Below are positions 23,989 through 32,013 of a DNA stretch of 38,875 bases, piece after piece. Numbering within the stretch: position 1 is the stretch's first letter; each line of letters begins with the position of its first letter. Source of the stretch: Selenomonadaceae bacterium (GTDB lineage Bacteria > Bacillota > Negativicutes > Selenomonadales > Selenomonadaceae); the NCBI GenBank assembly GCA_017444245.1, contig JAFSXD010000064.1, positions 1 through 38,875 of the forward strand, given 5' to 3'. The notes under the pieces are model-generated. The model was not told where the DNA came from and searched no databases. It saw nothing but the letters and a program-made list of their open reading frames with translations. A program made the position numbers and the translations under genes.

Positions 23989-24927
23989 TTACTCGACTTC
24001 AATCAATTCGTATTGAGGATTGCCGAGCCCTTTTTCAGCCATTGCGGAAAGTTGACGCAGTCCTAAGCGGCTTTCAATGCGCTCTTTCATGTCGTGGCTG
24101 TCTGGCGCGTTGTAAATCATATCCGTGCAAGCTTGATCCACCGCAAGAATATCCGTTGATGCGCAAATTCCGATGTCCGCCATTGTCGGTTCAGCCGCCG
24201 CTACGCCTTCGCAGTCGCAGGAAACGGAAATTCTGCGCATAACGTTGATGAAGACAATGTGCTTGCCAAAATAATTACACGTCGCCTGCGCGCTGTCCGC
24301 CATTAACTCCATGAACGGTTCTTTGAAAACCCAATCATGAAAATCTTCTGGGACATCATAGCCTAAGCCATGAACTTGCTTTTTGCCCAAGTGACCAGAG
24401 GCACAACCGATAGCAATATTTTTCATTGAGCCGCCGAATCCGCCCATTGCGTGCCCCTTGTAGTGCGTGAGAACAATCATTGAATCGTAGTTGACGATGT
24501 TCGCGCCCATTGAAACGTATTTGAGATGAAACGGATTTCTTACGGGCAAGTCGACAACTTTTTCGTCTTCGTCCATAATGTCAACGTCGCAGAAAGTCCA
24601 GCCGTTTACCTTCAACGTTTCGCGATGTCCTTCGGTGGTGTACCTGTCGCCTTCGTAAAGCGTATTACATTCAACAATTTTTGAGTTCGGAACTTGCGCT
24701 TGAAAATCGCGTACCATATCGCGCGGCAAAATGTTTGGACCGTTTTTTTCGCCCGTGTGAAGTTTGATTGCGACTTTGCCGAAAATGCTTTCGTTAATGA
24801 ATTGATAAAGTTTGATGAGATGTTCGCTGTCAATTTTCTTCGTGAAATAAACTTTTGCGGCAGTCCCCGTGTAATTTTCGCCGGTAACATTTTTGCTACC
24901 GATAACCGGTGCTTGTGGATTCGCCAT
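23989..24927 (-). CDS. DUF362 family protein
   Basis: A 312-aa soluble protein of the DUF362 group (proteins often annotated with iron-sulfur features). Seen: VAIKLHTGE near residue 52, GANIVNYDSMIVLTHYKGHAMGGFGGSMKNIAIGCASGHLGK in the middle, the best conserved family block, and a C-terminal helix ending YELIEVE. No 2x[4Fe-4S] ferredoxin insert is visible; the few cysteines are scattered. Function unknown. The ATG follows AGGAGGGAG, and a TTGACC-N17-TAAAAT promoter lies just upstream. Confidence 0.8.
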   Translation of the reverse strand: MANPQAPVIGSKNVTGENYTGTAAKVYFTKKIDSEHLIKLYQFINESIFGKVAIKLHTGEKNGPNILPRDMVRDFQAQVPNSKIVECNTLYEGDRYTTEGHRETLKVNGWTFCDVDIMDEDEKVVDLPVRNPFHLKYVSMGANIVNYDSMIVLTHYKGHAMGGFGGSMKNIAIGCASGHLGKKQVHGLGYDVPEDFHDWVFKEPFMELMADSAQATCNYFGKHIVFINVMRRISVSCDCEGVAAAEPTMADIGICASTDILAVDQACTDMIYNAPDSHDMKERIESRLGLRQLSAMAEKGLGNPQYELIEVE

Positions 24928-24957
24928 GAAACTCCCTCCTATGATTTTAGTGGAAAA

Positions 24958-24986
24958 ATTTTAGCACAAAAAAAAAACGCGGTCAA
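24958..24986 (-). promoter_or_regulatory. promoter of the DUF362 gene
   Basis: On the - strand TTGACC (24986-24981), a 17-bp spacer containing ten T, and TAAAAT (24963-24958), about 31 bp before the ATG. Confidence 0.65.
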
Positions 24987-25038
24987 TTTTAAGTTTTAGA
25001 TTTGCGATAGAAAATTTTTCTCAACTTGCCGCGTAAAA

Positions 25039-25071
25039 AATCCCAACGACGAATTCTTTGTCGAGGGGATT
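25039..25071 (-). terminator. terminator after the small unknown gene
   Basis: AATCCC and GGGATT enclose a second stem (CGAC/GTCG). It is flanked by A6 and T7, so it can act in both directions, but on the - strand it ends the gene at 25099. Confidence 0.7.
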
Positions 25072-25098
25072 AATTTTTTTCTCAATTCAATTTAAAGT

Positions 25099-25560
25099 TT
25101 ACGCGCGGAAATTAATTTTGCCGCCGGTTTTTTTTGCGACGCGTGCCGCATTGAGTTTGTCAAGCATCTGCGTCCACCAAGATTTTTTTTCTTCACGCTT
25201 GAGCGGAATTTTTTCACGGTTACTTTCTGAAATGCTCCACATGCTAAGTCCGCCGTCCTTGCCGATAATCACGCCGTGCGATTTCACGTTGGCATTTGCG
25301 GGCGGTCTCAAATTCGCAACGTCATAAAGCAGTGCTTCGTACTCCAATTTTTTTTCGGGATCGCGTTCCATTTCGCGCAAAATGTTCGGCGCAATGGCGA
25401 CGTTGTTCAAGCCGTTGCCGTTAAACGGTGCTGTGCCAACGGAAAATTTGAGATTCGGAAATTTCTCCGACAAACTTTTCAACGTGCCGCCGTCCGCTTG
25501 AGATTTTGCGTACTCGTACGCCGCCTCCGAAACGTAGCTGTTGCCAATCTTAACCGGCAT
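25099..25560 (-). CDS. conserved protein of unknown function (possibly DUF6033-like)
   Basis: A 153-aa soluble protein starting PVKIGNSYVSEAAYEYAKSQ. It carries FPNLKFSVGTAPF, NNVAIAPNILREMERDPEKKLEYEALLYD and HGVIIGKDGGLSMWS, with a basic tail. I recall similar proteins in clostridia and Negativicutes under a DUF (I believe DUF6033) with no known function; this attribution is from memory. No signal peptide. ATG 25560 follows AAAGGAG at 8 nt; GTG 25569 overlaps the SD. It is downstream of the lipoprotein gene, separated by a TAG-started repeat. Confidence 0.6.
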   Translation of the reverse strand: MPVKIGNSYVSEAAYEYAKSQADGGTLKSLSEKFPNLKFSVGTAPFNGNGLNNVAIAPNILREMERDPEKKLEYEALLYDVANLRPPANANVKSHGVIIGKDGGLSMWSISESNREKIPLKREEKKSWWTQMLDKLNAARVAKKTGGKINFRA

Positions 25561-25632
25561 GAAATTCACTCCTTTGAAAAAAATTCCTTAATGAAAAAGC
25601 TACGAAATATTTTAGGGGTAAGAGAATAATTT

Positions 25633-25653
25633 TTTCCCAGCCCCTAACCCCTA
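25633..25653 (-). repeat. heptamer array starting at the lipoprotein stop codon
   Basis: On the - strand: TAGGGGT, TAGGGGC, TGGGAAA, with the first TAG acting as the stop codon of the lipoprotein gene. A CCCCTAA 22 nt further downstream could pair with TTAGGGG to form a hairpin. Confidence 0.75.
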
Positions 25654-26229
25654 GTCTCTAAGTTCACTTTCCATTTCTGCAACAACGCCGCCGCGCGCAG
25701 TGACTTTGAAAGATTTCCTGCCGTCCCTGCTGTAATATTTGTACTCAACTTCGCCGTCGTCATGGTCACGATCCATTTTGTCCGCCGCGCCGTATCTGGC
25801 TTGAATTTCGTCTTCGCTCATTCCAACCGCTAAACCTTCAGGCGTCACAATTCCTTCAGAACGAATTTTTATTTTTTCAACGGTACTTCTTGAATCATTT
25901 AACTCAACTTTCAAACCGTTTTTGAAAAATAACTCCTCTTTGTCACGCGAAACCGGCTCGCCCAAAACCGAAATAATTTGTTCAACCGAAATGCCCGGCA
26001 ACAAACCTAAAATTGGAACTTCGCGCGTCTCATTGAAAATACTTTTTTTCGCGTCAAGAACTTCATGCGTCGTCGTCGAAGATGCTTGATTTTGCACCGC
26101 GTTGACCGTCTGCGCAGTTTCCTGTTTCACTTCGTCAACTTTTTTTTCTTGAACGTTATTCGCGGCGTCCGTACCGCAACCCGTCAAAAAAAGCGTCGCC
26201 AAAATCGCCGTAGCCAAAAATTTTTTCAT
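25651..26229 (-). CDS. lipoprotein with SmpA/BamE-like repeats
   Basis: A 192-aa exported lipoprotein: signal peptide with lipobox LTGC (acylated Cys18), an Asn/Gln/Val-rich linker (to about 60), then two similar segments, GLLPGISVEQIISVLGEP and GLAVGMSEDEIQARYGAA. These are of the 'G-M-s-x-x-x-v-x-x-x-x-G' kind seen in SmpA/BamE/OmlA folds. It could be a peptidoglycan- or envelope-associated lipoprotein; I infer no specific partner. ATG 26229 overlaps the stop of the upstream gene by 4 nt (ATGA), indicating coupling. Confidence 0.7.
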   Translation of the reverse strand: MKKFLATAILATLFLTGCGTDAANNVQEKKVDEVKQETAQTVNAVQNQASSTTTHEVLDAKKSIFNETREVPILGLLPGISVEQIISVLGEPVSRDKEELFFKNGLKVELNDSRSTVEKIKIRSEGIVTPEGLAVGMSEDEIQARYGAADKMDRDHDDGEVEYKYYSRDGRKSFKVTARGGVVAEMESELRD

Positions 26230-26426
26230 AACGCATCAAACCTTTCAAAAAAATTCTCGTAAACAAAATATTTCCCGCCAAAATCCAAACTCGCCTGCTT
26301 TGGCGTTGAATTTGCCGCAATGTAAACGAAAAATGCGATTATCAAAACAGTTACGACTACTGCGAAAATCTTAAAAATATTTCCAATCGTCACCAGTGCT
26401 TTATCAGTTTCGTTTTTGTTGTCCAT
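26226..26426 (-). CDS. small single-span membrane protein
   Basis: A 66-aa protein: charged N-terminus (MDNKNETDKAL), one long hydrophobic segment (about 17-42, IFKIFAVVVTVLIIAFFVYIAA) and a short tail. No family recognised. ATG 26426 has an AAAGGC SD; the ORF can be read from 26444 without an SD. It lies 24 bp after sbcC and overlaps the lipoprotein start by 4 nt, so sbcC, this gene and the lipoprotein form an operon. Confidence 0.6.
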   Translation of the reverse strand: MDNKNETDKALVTIGNIFKIFAVVVTVLIIAFFVYIAANSTPKQASLDFGGKYFVYENFFERFDAL

Positions 26427-26450
26427 AAAAATTTTGCCTTTCAAAAAATT

Positions 26451-29141
26451 TCACGCAATAAATTTTGCCGAGCTGCCGTCCTTGCTCTTCGTAATTTCAA
26501 GACGATTTTGAACGCGCTGTCTTAATTCTTCGACGTGTGAAATAATTCCCACAAGCCGCCCGTCGCTCTGCAAATCAATCAGCGTATTTATCGCGTAATC
26601 TAAAGTTTCGCTGTCGAGTGAACCAAATCCTTCGTCGATAAAAATTGTGTCGAGTTGAATTCCGCCCGCAGTATTTTTCACGACGGCGGCAAGTCCCAAC
26701 GCCAACGCCAACGACGCCAAAAAAGATTCTCCGCCGGACAAAGTCGCAACGTCGCGGCAAGTTCCAGAGTTCGCGTCAAAAATTTCTAAGTCCAAGCCCG
26801 CCAATTTATTTTTGTTCGTCATTTCTTTATCGCGAAATTGATAACGCCCGCCGCTCATTTTTTCCAAACGCAAATTCGCTTCCAAAATCACGTGCCGGAA
26901 CATCGAATTTAAATAATATCGCTGGAATGAAAGTCTGCCGCCGTCACGCGAAGACAAACGCCCGTTCGCCGTGTCAGAAAGTCTCTGCCACATTGTCGCG
27001 GTCTCTTGAGCACTCTGAATTTCCGTCGACAATCCCGCCAGACGAAAAGAAATTTGTTTCAGCTTGTCCAACGTCGCTTTGAGATTTTCTGCGGCAAGAC
27101 TTGTATCGACGTAATTTTTTTGCGCGGCGTCCGCTTGAGCTTGCAACGAATCAACGTCCGGCTTTGTCTTGCCTTCAACTTTTTGCGCGGCTTCACGTTG
27201 AGAAATTTCCGCCGCCTTCAACGCGCCTTCAAGCCGTGAATATTCGCCCATTGCCTTCTGAAAATTTTTATCGGCTAAACGAAATGCCTCGTCAAGTTTA
27301 TTTTTCTCCGCCAAATTTATTTTCAAGTCATGGGAAATTTTTTCTTCGTCGTCAAAATAATTTTGCGGAATTTGATTTTTCTTTTCCGCCAAAATCCCGC
27401 GCAGATTCGCCGCCGAATTAGTTTTTTCACGCAAATTCGCTTGAGCGTCGTCAATTTCCGCGTAAAGTTTTTGAGTGATTCCCTCGCCCAAATTCAAAGC
27501 GTTTCTTGCCTGCTCCAATCGTTCGGAAAATTTTTTATACCTGTCGTAATTTTTTTGAGCCTCTTCAATCGGCAAAACTCCTGCGCGCATTCTTTCCAAC
27601 TGTTTATCCAACGCGTCAATTTGCCCGGAAATTTTTGACACGGCGGAATTTGTACGATCCTTTTCAATTTGCCGACGCTTCAAAGAATTTTCCGCCTGTT
27701 CCAATTCCTCTTCGGTGGGGATGACTTCTTCGCTGACGGCAATTTTCGGATGGACTGTCGATCCGCAAACGGGACAGGGCATTCCGTCCTGCAAAGTTTC
27801 AGCAAGTTTCGCGGCAACGCACAATTTTTGAATGGCAATTAATCTGTCGCGTTGCAACTGTTCTGCGTCGAAATTTTTTGTTGCGCCGTCCAAATGTTTT
27901 TTCGCGGCGATTAATTCACTTTGCAAACGATTCAATTCGTCGGAGAGTTCCAGAAATTTTTTTGCGTCGTCAAGTTTTCTTTCGGCGTCTTTGAATTTTT
28001 TGTCCGCGCCGTCCAGACGTTTTATCGTGTCACGCAACTGCTGAAGTCTTGCCTCGTAACGAACTTTTTTTTCTTTCAATTCGTCGAAATTTTTTTGTGC
28101 GTCGCGTTCTTCAACTTCGGCGGCTGAAAGTTTTTTTGTTTCCGCTTTAAATTCGGAGAGAACGTTTTCAATTTGTTGCAACTCGTTGATTACGCGTTCC
28201 AATTCGCGGCGTCGACTTTCATCAGCTTTTACGGCGTCGTATTCAGCTTGTGCGGCGTCGAAAATTTTTTTTGCATCGTCGACAGAAATTTTCATGTCAT
28301 GAAGTTTTTTCGTGCTCTTGTCCAAAGTTTCAAAGTCCGCGAACAAAATTTTTCCGTCAGTCAAAAGTTTTGCGGCGGCGTCAGCTTGGATTTTCAATTT
28401 ATCAATTTCGCTCGTGAAAGATTTACAGCGCGTCGAAATATTTTTTATGATTTCGTCTACTTCGTCTTCGTCAACGGGTTTTTCGTCCAAGTCGGCAACA
28501 GTCATCACTTGTTCAAAAAAATTTTCGCGTCGTGAATGCAGAAATGTAAGTTCGTTTTCGGCTTCGGCGGCGTTTTCTTTCAGTTTTTCTTCCACAGATT
28601 TATATAAACTTGCGTTGAAAATCACGTTCAAAAGTTCGCTGCGTTCGCCGGAATTTGCCATGAGAAATTTTCTGAACTCGCCCTGCGGCAACAAAACGAC
28701 TTGACGAAATTGTTTGTCGTCGAAGTGAAGGAGATTTTTAAAATAATCTTCGCCGCGCTCATTGCCCTGAAGTTTTCCGTTGACGTAAATGGAAACGCCG
28801 GCTTTTTCTTCGACTTCACCGCCGCCGCGTTTACTTGGGCGCATTTGTTTTGGAGTGCGCACGACGCGATAAATTTTCCCGCCAAAAGAAAAAGTAAAAT
28901 CAACTTCCGTTTTCAAAGTCGACGGTGCTTTTTCGGAGCGCATCATTTCGCCCGTACGATCTCCACCGGAACATTTTCCGTAAATCGCGTAACAGATTGC
29001 GTCCAAAATTGTTGTCTTGCCGGAGCCCGTCGCGCCGTGTATCAGAAAAAAATTATTGCCCGCCAGTCCTTTTTCAAAATCAATTTCAACCGGTTTTGTG
29101 TACGGACCGAAGGCGCACATTTTTAGTTTCAATGGTTTCAA
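26451..29141 (-). CDS. sbcC: exonuclease subunit SbcC
   Basis: Rad50-like ATPase that with SbcD nuclease opens hairpins and processes DNA ends. Seen: Walker A GATGSGKT (36-43), long coiled coils on both sides, the zinc hook CPVC (456-459) near mid-protein, signature LSGGESFLASLALALGL and Walker B DTIFIDEGFGSLD. At 896 aa it is full length. TTG 29141 (then KPLKLKMCAFGPY) fits the family start with a GGGGA SD; GTG 29150 lies on the SD. sbcD, normally just upstream, is absent: hemA is there, divergent. Confidence 0.94.
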   Translation of the reverse strand: MKPLKLKMCAFGPYTKPVEIDFEKGLAGNNFFLIHGATGSGKTTILDAICYAIYGKCSGGDRTGEMMRSEKAPSTLKTEVDFTFSFGGKIYRVVRTPKQMRPSKRGGGEVEEKAGVSIYVNGKLQGNERGEDYFKNLLHFDDKQFRQVVLLPQGEFRKFLMANSGERSELLNVIFNASLYKSVEEKLKENAAEAENELTFLHSRRENFFEQVMTVADLDEKPVDEDEVDEIIKNISTRCKSFTSEIDKLKIQADAAAKLLTDGKILFADFETLDKSTKKLHDMKISVDDAKKIFDAAQAEYDAVKADESRRRELERVINELQQIENVLSEFKAETKKLSAAEVEERDAQKNFDELKEKKVRYEARLQQLRDTIKRLDGADKKFKDAERKLDDAKKFLELSDELNRLQSELIAAKKHLDGATKNFDAEQLQRDRLIAIQKLCVAAKLAETLQDGMPCPVCGSTVHPKIAVSEEVIPTEEELEQAENSLKRRQIEKDRTNSAVSKISGQIDALDKQLERMRAGVLPIEEAQKNYDRYKKFSERLEQARNALNLGEGITQKLYAEIDDAQANLREKTNSAANLRGILAEKKNQIPQNYFDDEEKISHDLKINLAEKNKLDEAFRLADKNFQKAMGEYSRLEGALKAAEISQREAAQKVEGKTKPDVDSLQAQADAAQKNYVDTSLAAENLKATLDKLKQISFRLAGLSTEIQSAQETATMWQRLSDTANGRLSSRDGGRLSFQRYYLNSMFRHVILEANLRLEKMSGGRYQFRDKEMTNKNKLAGLDLEIFDANSGTCRDVATLSGGESFLASLALALGLAAVVKNTAGGIQLDTIFIDEGFGSLDSETLDYAINTLIDLQSDGRLVGIISHVEELRQRVQNRLEITKSKDGSSAKFIA

Positions 29142-29161
29142 TTCGTTCACTTCCCCAAAAA

Positions 29162-29190
29162 ATTATAGCATAGGTTTATTGAACAGTGAA
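29162..29190 (-). promoter_or_regulatory. promoter of sbcC
   Basis: On the - strand TTCACT, a 17-bp spacer and TATAAT (29167-29162), with TG one base before the -10. Confidence 0.55.
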
Positions 29191-29215
29191 GGGTTAGGGG
29201 GCGGGAGATTTTATG

Positions 29216-29243
29216 TTGAAAAAATTTTTTTGTCACGTATAAT
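29216..29243 (+). promoter_or_regulatory. promoter of hemA
   Basis: TTGAAA (29216-29221), a 16-bp spacer and TATAAT (29238-29243). It stands back to back with the sbcC promoter; the -35 elements are about 25 bp apart. Confidence 0.65.
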
Positions 29244-29296
29244 ATAGATTCATGACGGAAAATTTTTTGAGCTACAAAAAAATTAAGGAATAGGAT

Positions 29297-30541
29297 ATGC
29301 AACTAAAAATTTTGGGATTGAATTACAAAACCGCCCCGCTTGAAATTCGTGAGAAATTTTCTCTCGACAAAGAATCAATACGGCGCGGGTTGGAGAATTT
29401 GGAAGATTACGACGAACTGGAAGAGGCAGTGATTTTGTCGACGTGCAACCGTACGGAAATTTACGCCGTCACTTCAACAAATTTTTCTACTAGCGTCAAA
29501 AATTTTATCAATGATTTAATCGGCGGCGGCGTGGAAAATTTTTTGTACGAATACGAAGGAGAAAATTGCGTCCGTCATTTGTTTAAAGTCGCGTCAAGTT
29601 TGGATTCGTTGATAATCGGCGAAGGACAAATTTTATCGCAAGTCAAAGAGGCGTACACAACGGCGAAATCTGCGGGCGCAACCGGCACAGTTTTGAATAC
29701 GCTGTTCAACAAAGCCATTGCCGTAGGAAAAATTGTCCGCACTGAAACAAAAATTGCTTACAGTTCAGTTTCAGTAAGTTCAGCCGCCGTAGAACTTGCC
29801 GCGAAAAAATTGGGCGAGCTGAAAAATCGTCGTGCATTAATTTTCGGCGCGGGCAAAATGGCACAGCTTACGGCTCAACATTTGAAGGCGCGTAACATCG
29901 GAAAAATTTTTATTGCCAATCGTCATTACTCCCGCGCAGTTGAAATGGCAGGAAAATTTTCCGCCGAAGCCGTGACGTGGGACGAAGCCCTTTTGAAAGC
30001 GGACAACGTCGACATAATAATTACTTCGACGGGTGCTCCTCATTACGTCGTTAAAGCGTGGCAAACTCAACAACTCATGGCGCGGCGGCAGGGTCGCGAA
30101 ATTTTTTTTATTGACATCGCCGTTCCGCGTGACGTTGATCCTGAAGTTGCAAAAATTAACGGCGTGACGCTTTACAACATTGATGACCTTGAATCCGTCG
30201 TTGAATCTCATGTGAAATTTCGTCAAGAGGAGGCGAAGGCGGCGCAAAAAATTGTTGACGCAAATGTTTCAGCGATTATGGAACGATTTAAATATTTGAA
30301 ATTCCGTCCGCTGATGGCTGATTTGTCACAACGCGCAGAAAAAATTCGTGTGCGTGAACTGCGGCGAATCGCCAACAAGTTACCGAATCTTAGCGAGGAG
30401 GAACGAAAAAATATTGAGCAGATGACGAAAATGATCGTCCGAAAACTTTTGCGTCTGCCGATGATGAAATTGAGTTCGTCAATCGGCACGGAGGACGAAA
30501 AATTTTTTGCGGAGGCAATGCGCGCTCTGCTGTTGGATTAA
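29297..30541 (+). CDS. hemA: glutamyl-tRNA reductase
   Basis: First enzyme of C5-pathway haem synthesis: reduces Glu-tRNA to glutamate-1-semialdehyde. Seen: LNYKTAPLEIREK, catalytic C50 in STCNRTE, HLFKVASSLDSLIIGEGQILSQVK, the NADPH-binding GAGKMAQLTAQHL and the C-terminal dimerisation helices. At 414 aa it is normal. ATG 29297 has AAGGA upstream. The usual hemC/hemD/hemB partners do not follow; niaP does, 27 bp downstream. Confidence 0.95.
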   Translation: MQLKILGLNYKTAPLEIREKFSLDKESIRRGLENLEDYDELEEAVILSTCNRTEIYAVTSTNFSTSVKNFINDLIGGGVENFLYEYEGENCVRHLFKVASSLDSLIIGEGQILSQVKEAYTTAKSAGATGTVLNTLFNKAIAVGKIVRTETKIAYSSVSVSSAAVELAAKKLGELKNRRALIFGAGKMAQLTAQHLKARNIGKIFIANRHYSRAVEMAGKFSAEAVTWDEALLKADNVDIIITSTGAPHYVVKAWQTQQLMARRQGREIFFIDIAVPRDVDPEVAKINGVTLYNIDDLESVVESHVKFRQEEAKAAQKIVDANVSAIMERFKYLKFRPLMADLSQRAEKIRVRELRRIANKLPNLSEEERKNIEQMTKMIVRKLLRLPMMKLSSSIGTEDEKFFAEAMRALLLD

Positions 30542-30568
30542 TTTTTTTCAAAGGAGAGAATTTTTGAA

Positions 30569-31906
30569 TTGATACTTGAAAGATTGGAACGCCTGCCCGT
30601 AGGATCGTTTCATTACAAATTACTTGTCGTCACGGGATTGGGCTGGCTGTTCGATTCTATGGACACGGGAATAATTTCATTTGTGTTGCCGGTGCTTGCG
30701 AAGGAATGGGATTTGAGCGCGGCACAAGTCGGCTGGATTGGCAGCGTTGGTTTGATTGGCATGGCGTTGGGCGCGGTGCTTGCGGGAACAATCGCTGACA
30801 AATTGGGGCGAAAAAATGTTTTCGCGGCAACGGTAATTTTGTACAGCGTGTCAACGGGAATGTGCGCCGTCGCATGGAATTACGAATCACTTTTATTTTT
30901 CAGATTTTTAGTCGGCTTTGGATTAGGCGGAGAACTTCCCGTCGCGGCAACTTTGATGAGTGAGTACGCGCCTTCGCATCTGCGCGGAAGATTTATTGTC
31001 TTGCTTGAAAGTTTTTGGGGCGTCGGCTGGCTCGTCGCGGCGTTGATTTCGTACGTGATAATTCCGAAATTCGGCTGGCAAGTTGCGTTCATTATCGGCG
31101 CATTGCCCGCGCTTTACGTCTTCGCAATTCGTTTGCACATGCCCGAATCGATACGCTATCTGATTTCAAATAAAAAAATTGACGAGGCTAAGCGGATAAT
31201 TTTAGACCTTGAAGTAAAGTTGGGCGTCGAATCAAAACCGTTTGACAAAGAATTGAGCGCGTTGGAACTTGGCTCGGAAAAAACCGCCAAGCCGCAATTT
31301 TCAAGTTTATGGTCGGAACAATTCCGCGTTCGCACAATCATGCTTTGGTTGACGTGGTTCGGCATTGTCTACAGCTACTACGGAATTTTCATGTGGTTGC
31401 CGTCAATCGTGTACGCTCAAGGGTTGGAAGTCGTGAAAACTTTTGAATACGTTTTGATAATGACGACGGCGCAGTTGCCGGGATATTTTGCGGCGGCGTG
31501 GCTTGTCGACAAAATCGGGCGTCGATACACGCTTGCAAGTTTTCTGTTGATGTCAGGCGTCTGCAGTTATTTCTTCGGCAACGCGGAAACGGCAACGTCG
31601 CTTTTGATGTGGGGCGCGGCAATGAGTTTCTTCAACTTGGGCGCGTGGGGCGTCATTTACACATACACGCCGGAACTTTATCCTACTTCAATTCGCGCGC
31701 TCGGCTCCGGTTGGGCGGCAGGTTTCGGCAGAATCGGCGGAATGCTCGCGCCAATGTTGGTTGGTGTCCTTTTGGCAAACGGATTTGGAATTGAAATTAT
31801 TTTTGTGATGTTCGCATCCGTCTTCGCGATAATTTCCGTGATTGTCTTGGCATTGGGCATTGAGAGCAAGCAAAAATCTTTGGAGCAAATTGAATTGGGC
31901 GGCTGA
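30569..31906 (+). CDS. niaP: MFS transporter, NiaP-like (niacin/nicotinamide)
   Basis: A 445-aa transporter with about 12 membrane segments in two halves. Seen: GLGWLFDSMDTGIISF, the loop DKLGRK after TM2, GLGGELPVAATLMSEY, LLESFWGVGWLVAALISY, SYYGIFMWLPSIVY, YTPELYPTSIRALGSG and FGRIGG. These segments closely match what I recall of Bacillus NiaP (YceI), so niacin uptake is the best guess; other MFS substrates cannot be excluded. TTG 30569 follows AAGGAGA at 11 nt. It is probably cotranscribed with hemA. Confidence 0.75.
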   Translation: MILERLERLPVGSFHYKLLVVTGLGWLFDSMDTGIISFVLPVLAKEWDLSAAQVGWIGSVGLIGMALGAVLAGTIADKLGRKNVFAATVILYSVSTGMCAVAWNYESLLFFRFLVGFGLGGELPVAATLMSEYAPSHLRGRFIVLLESFWGVGWLVAALISYVIIPKFGWQVAFIIGALPALYVFAIRLHMPESIRYLISNKKIDEAKRIILDLEVKLGVESKPFDKELSALELGSEKTAKPQFSSLWSEQFRVRTIMLWLTWFGIVYSYYGIFMWLPSIVYAQGLEVVKTFEYVLIMTTAQLPGYFAAAWLVDKIGRRYTLASFLLMSGVCSYFFGNAETATSLLMWGAAMSFFNLGAWGVIYTYTPELYPTSIRALGSGWAAGFGRIGGMLAPMLVGVLLANGFGIEIIFVMFASVFAIISVIVLALGIESKQKSLEQIELGG

Positions 31907-31951
31907 AAAATTTTTTGAAAAGTAAAGCTGATACAATAGCATAAAATTTCG

Positions 31952-31980
31952 TTTACTTCAACTTCAATTTAATGTAAAAT
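31952..31980 (+). promoter_or_regulatory. possible promoter of the AAA ATPase gene
   Basis: TTTACT, a 17-bp spacer and TAAAAT (31975-31980), about 34 bp before the TTG start. The -35 matches four of six. Confidence 0.45.
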
Positions 31981-32013
31981 TGGAGTTGATTTTTTTTTCG
32001 GAGATGATTAAGT

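Noticed and set aside
26645-29170. Several + strand ORFs of 70-145 codons opposite sbcC
   Set aside because: Antisense shadows of an intact SbcC with all family motifs; Phe/Ser-rich composition and no SD.
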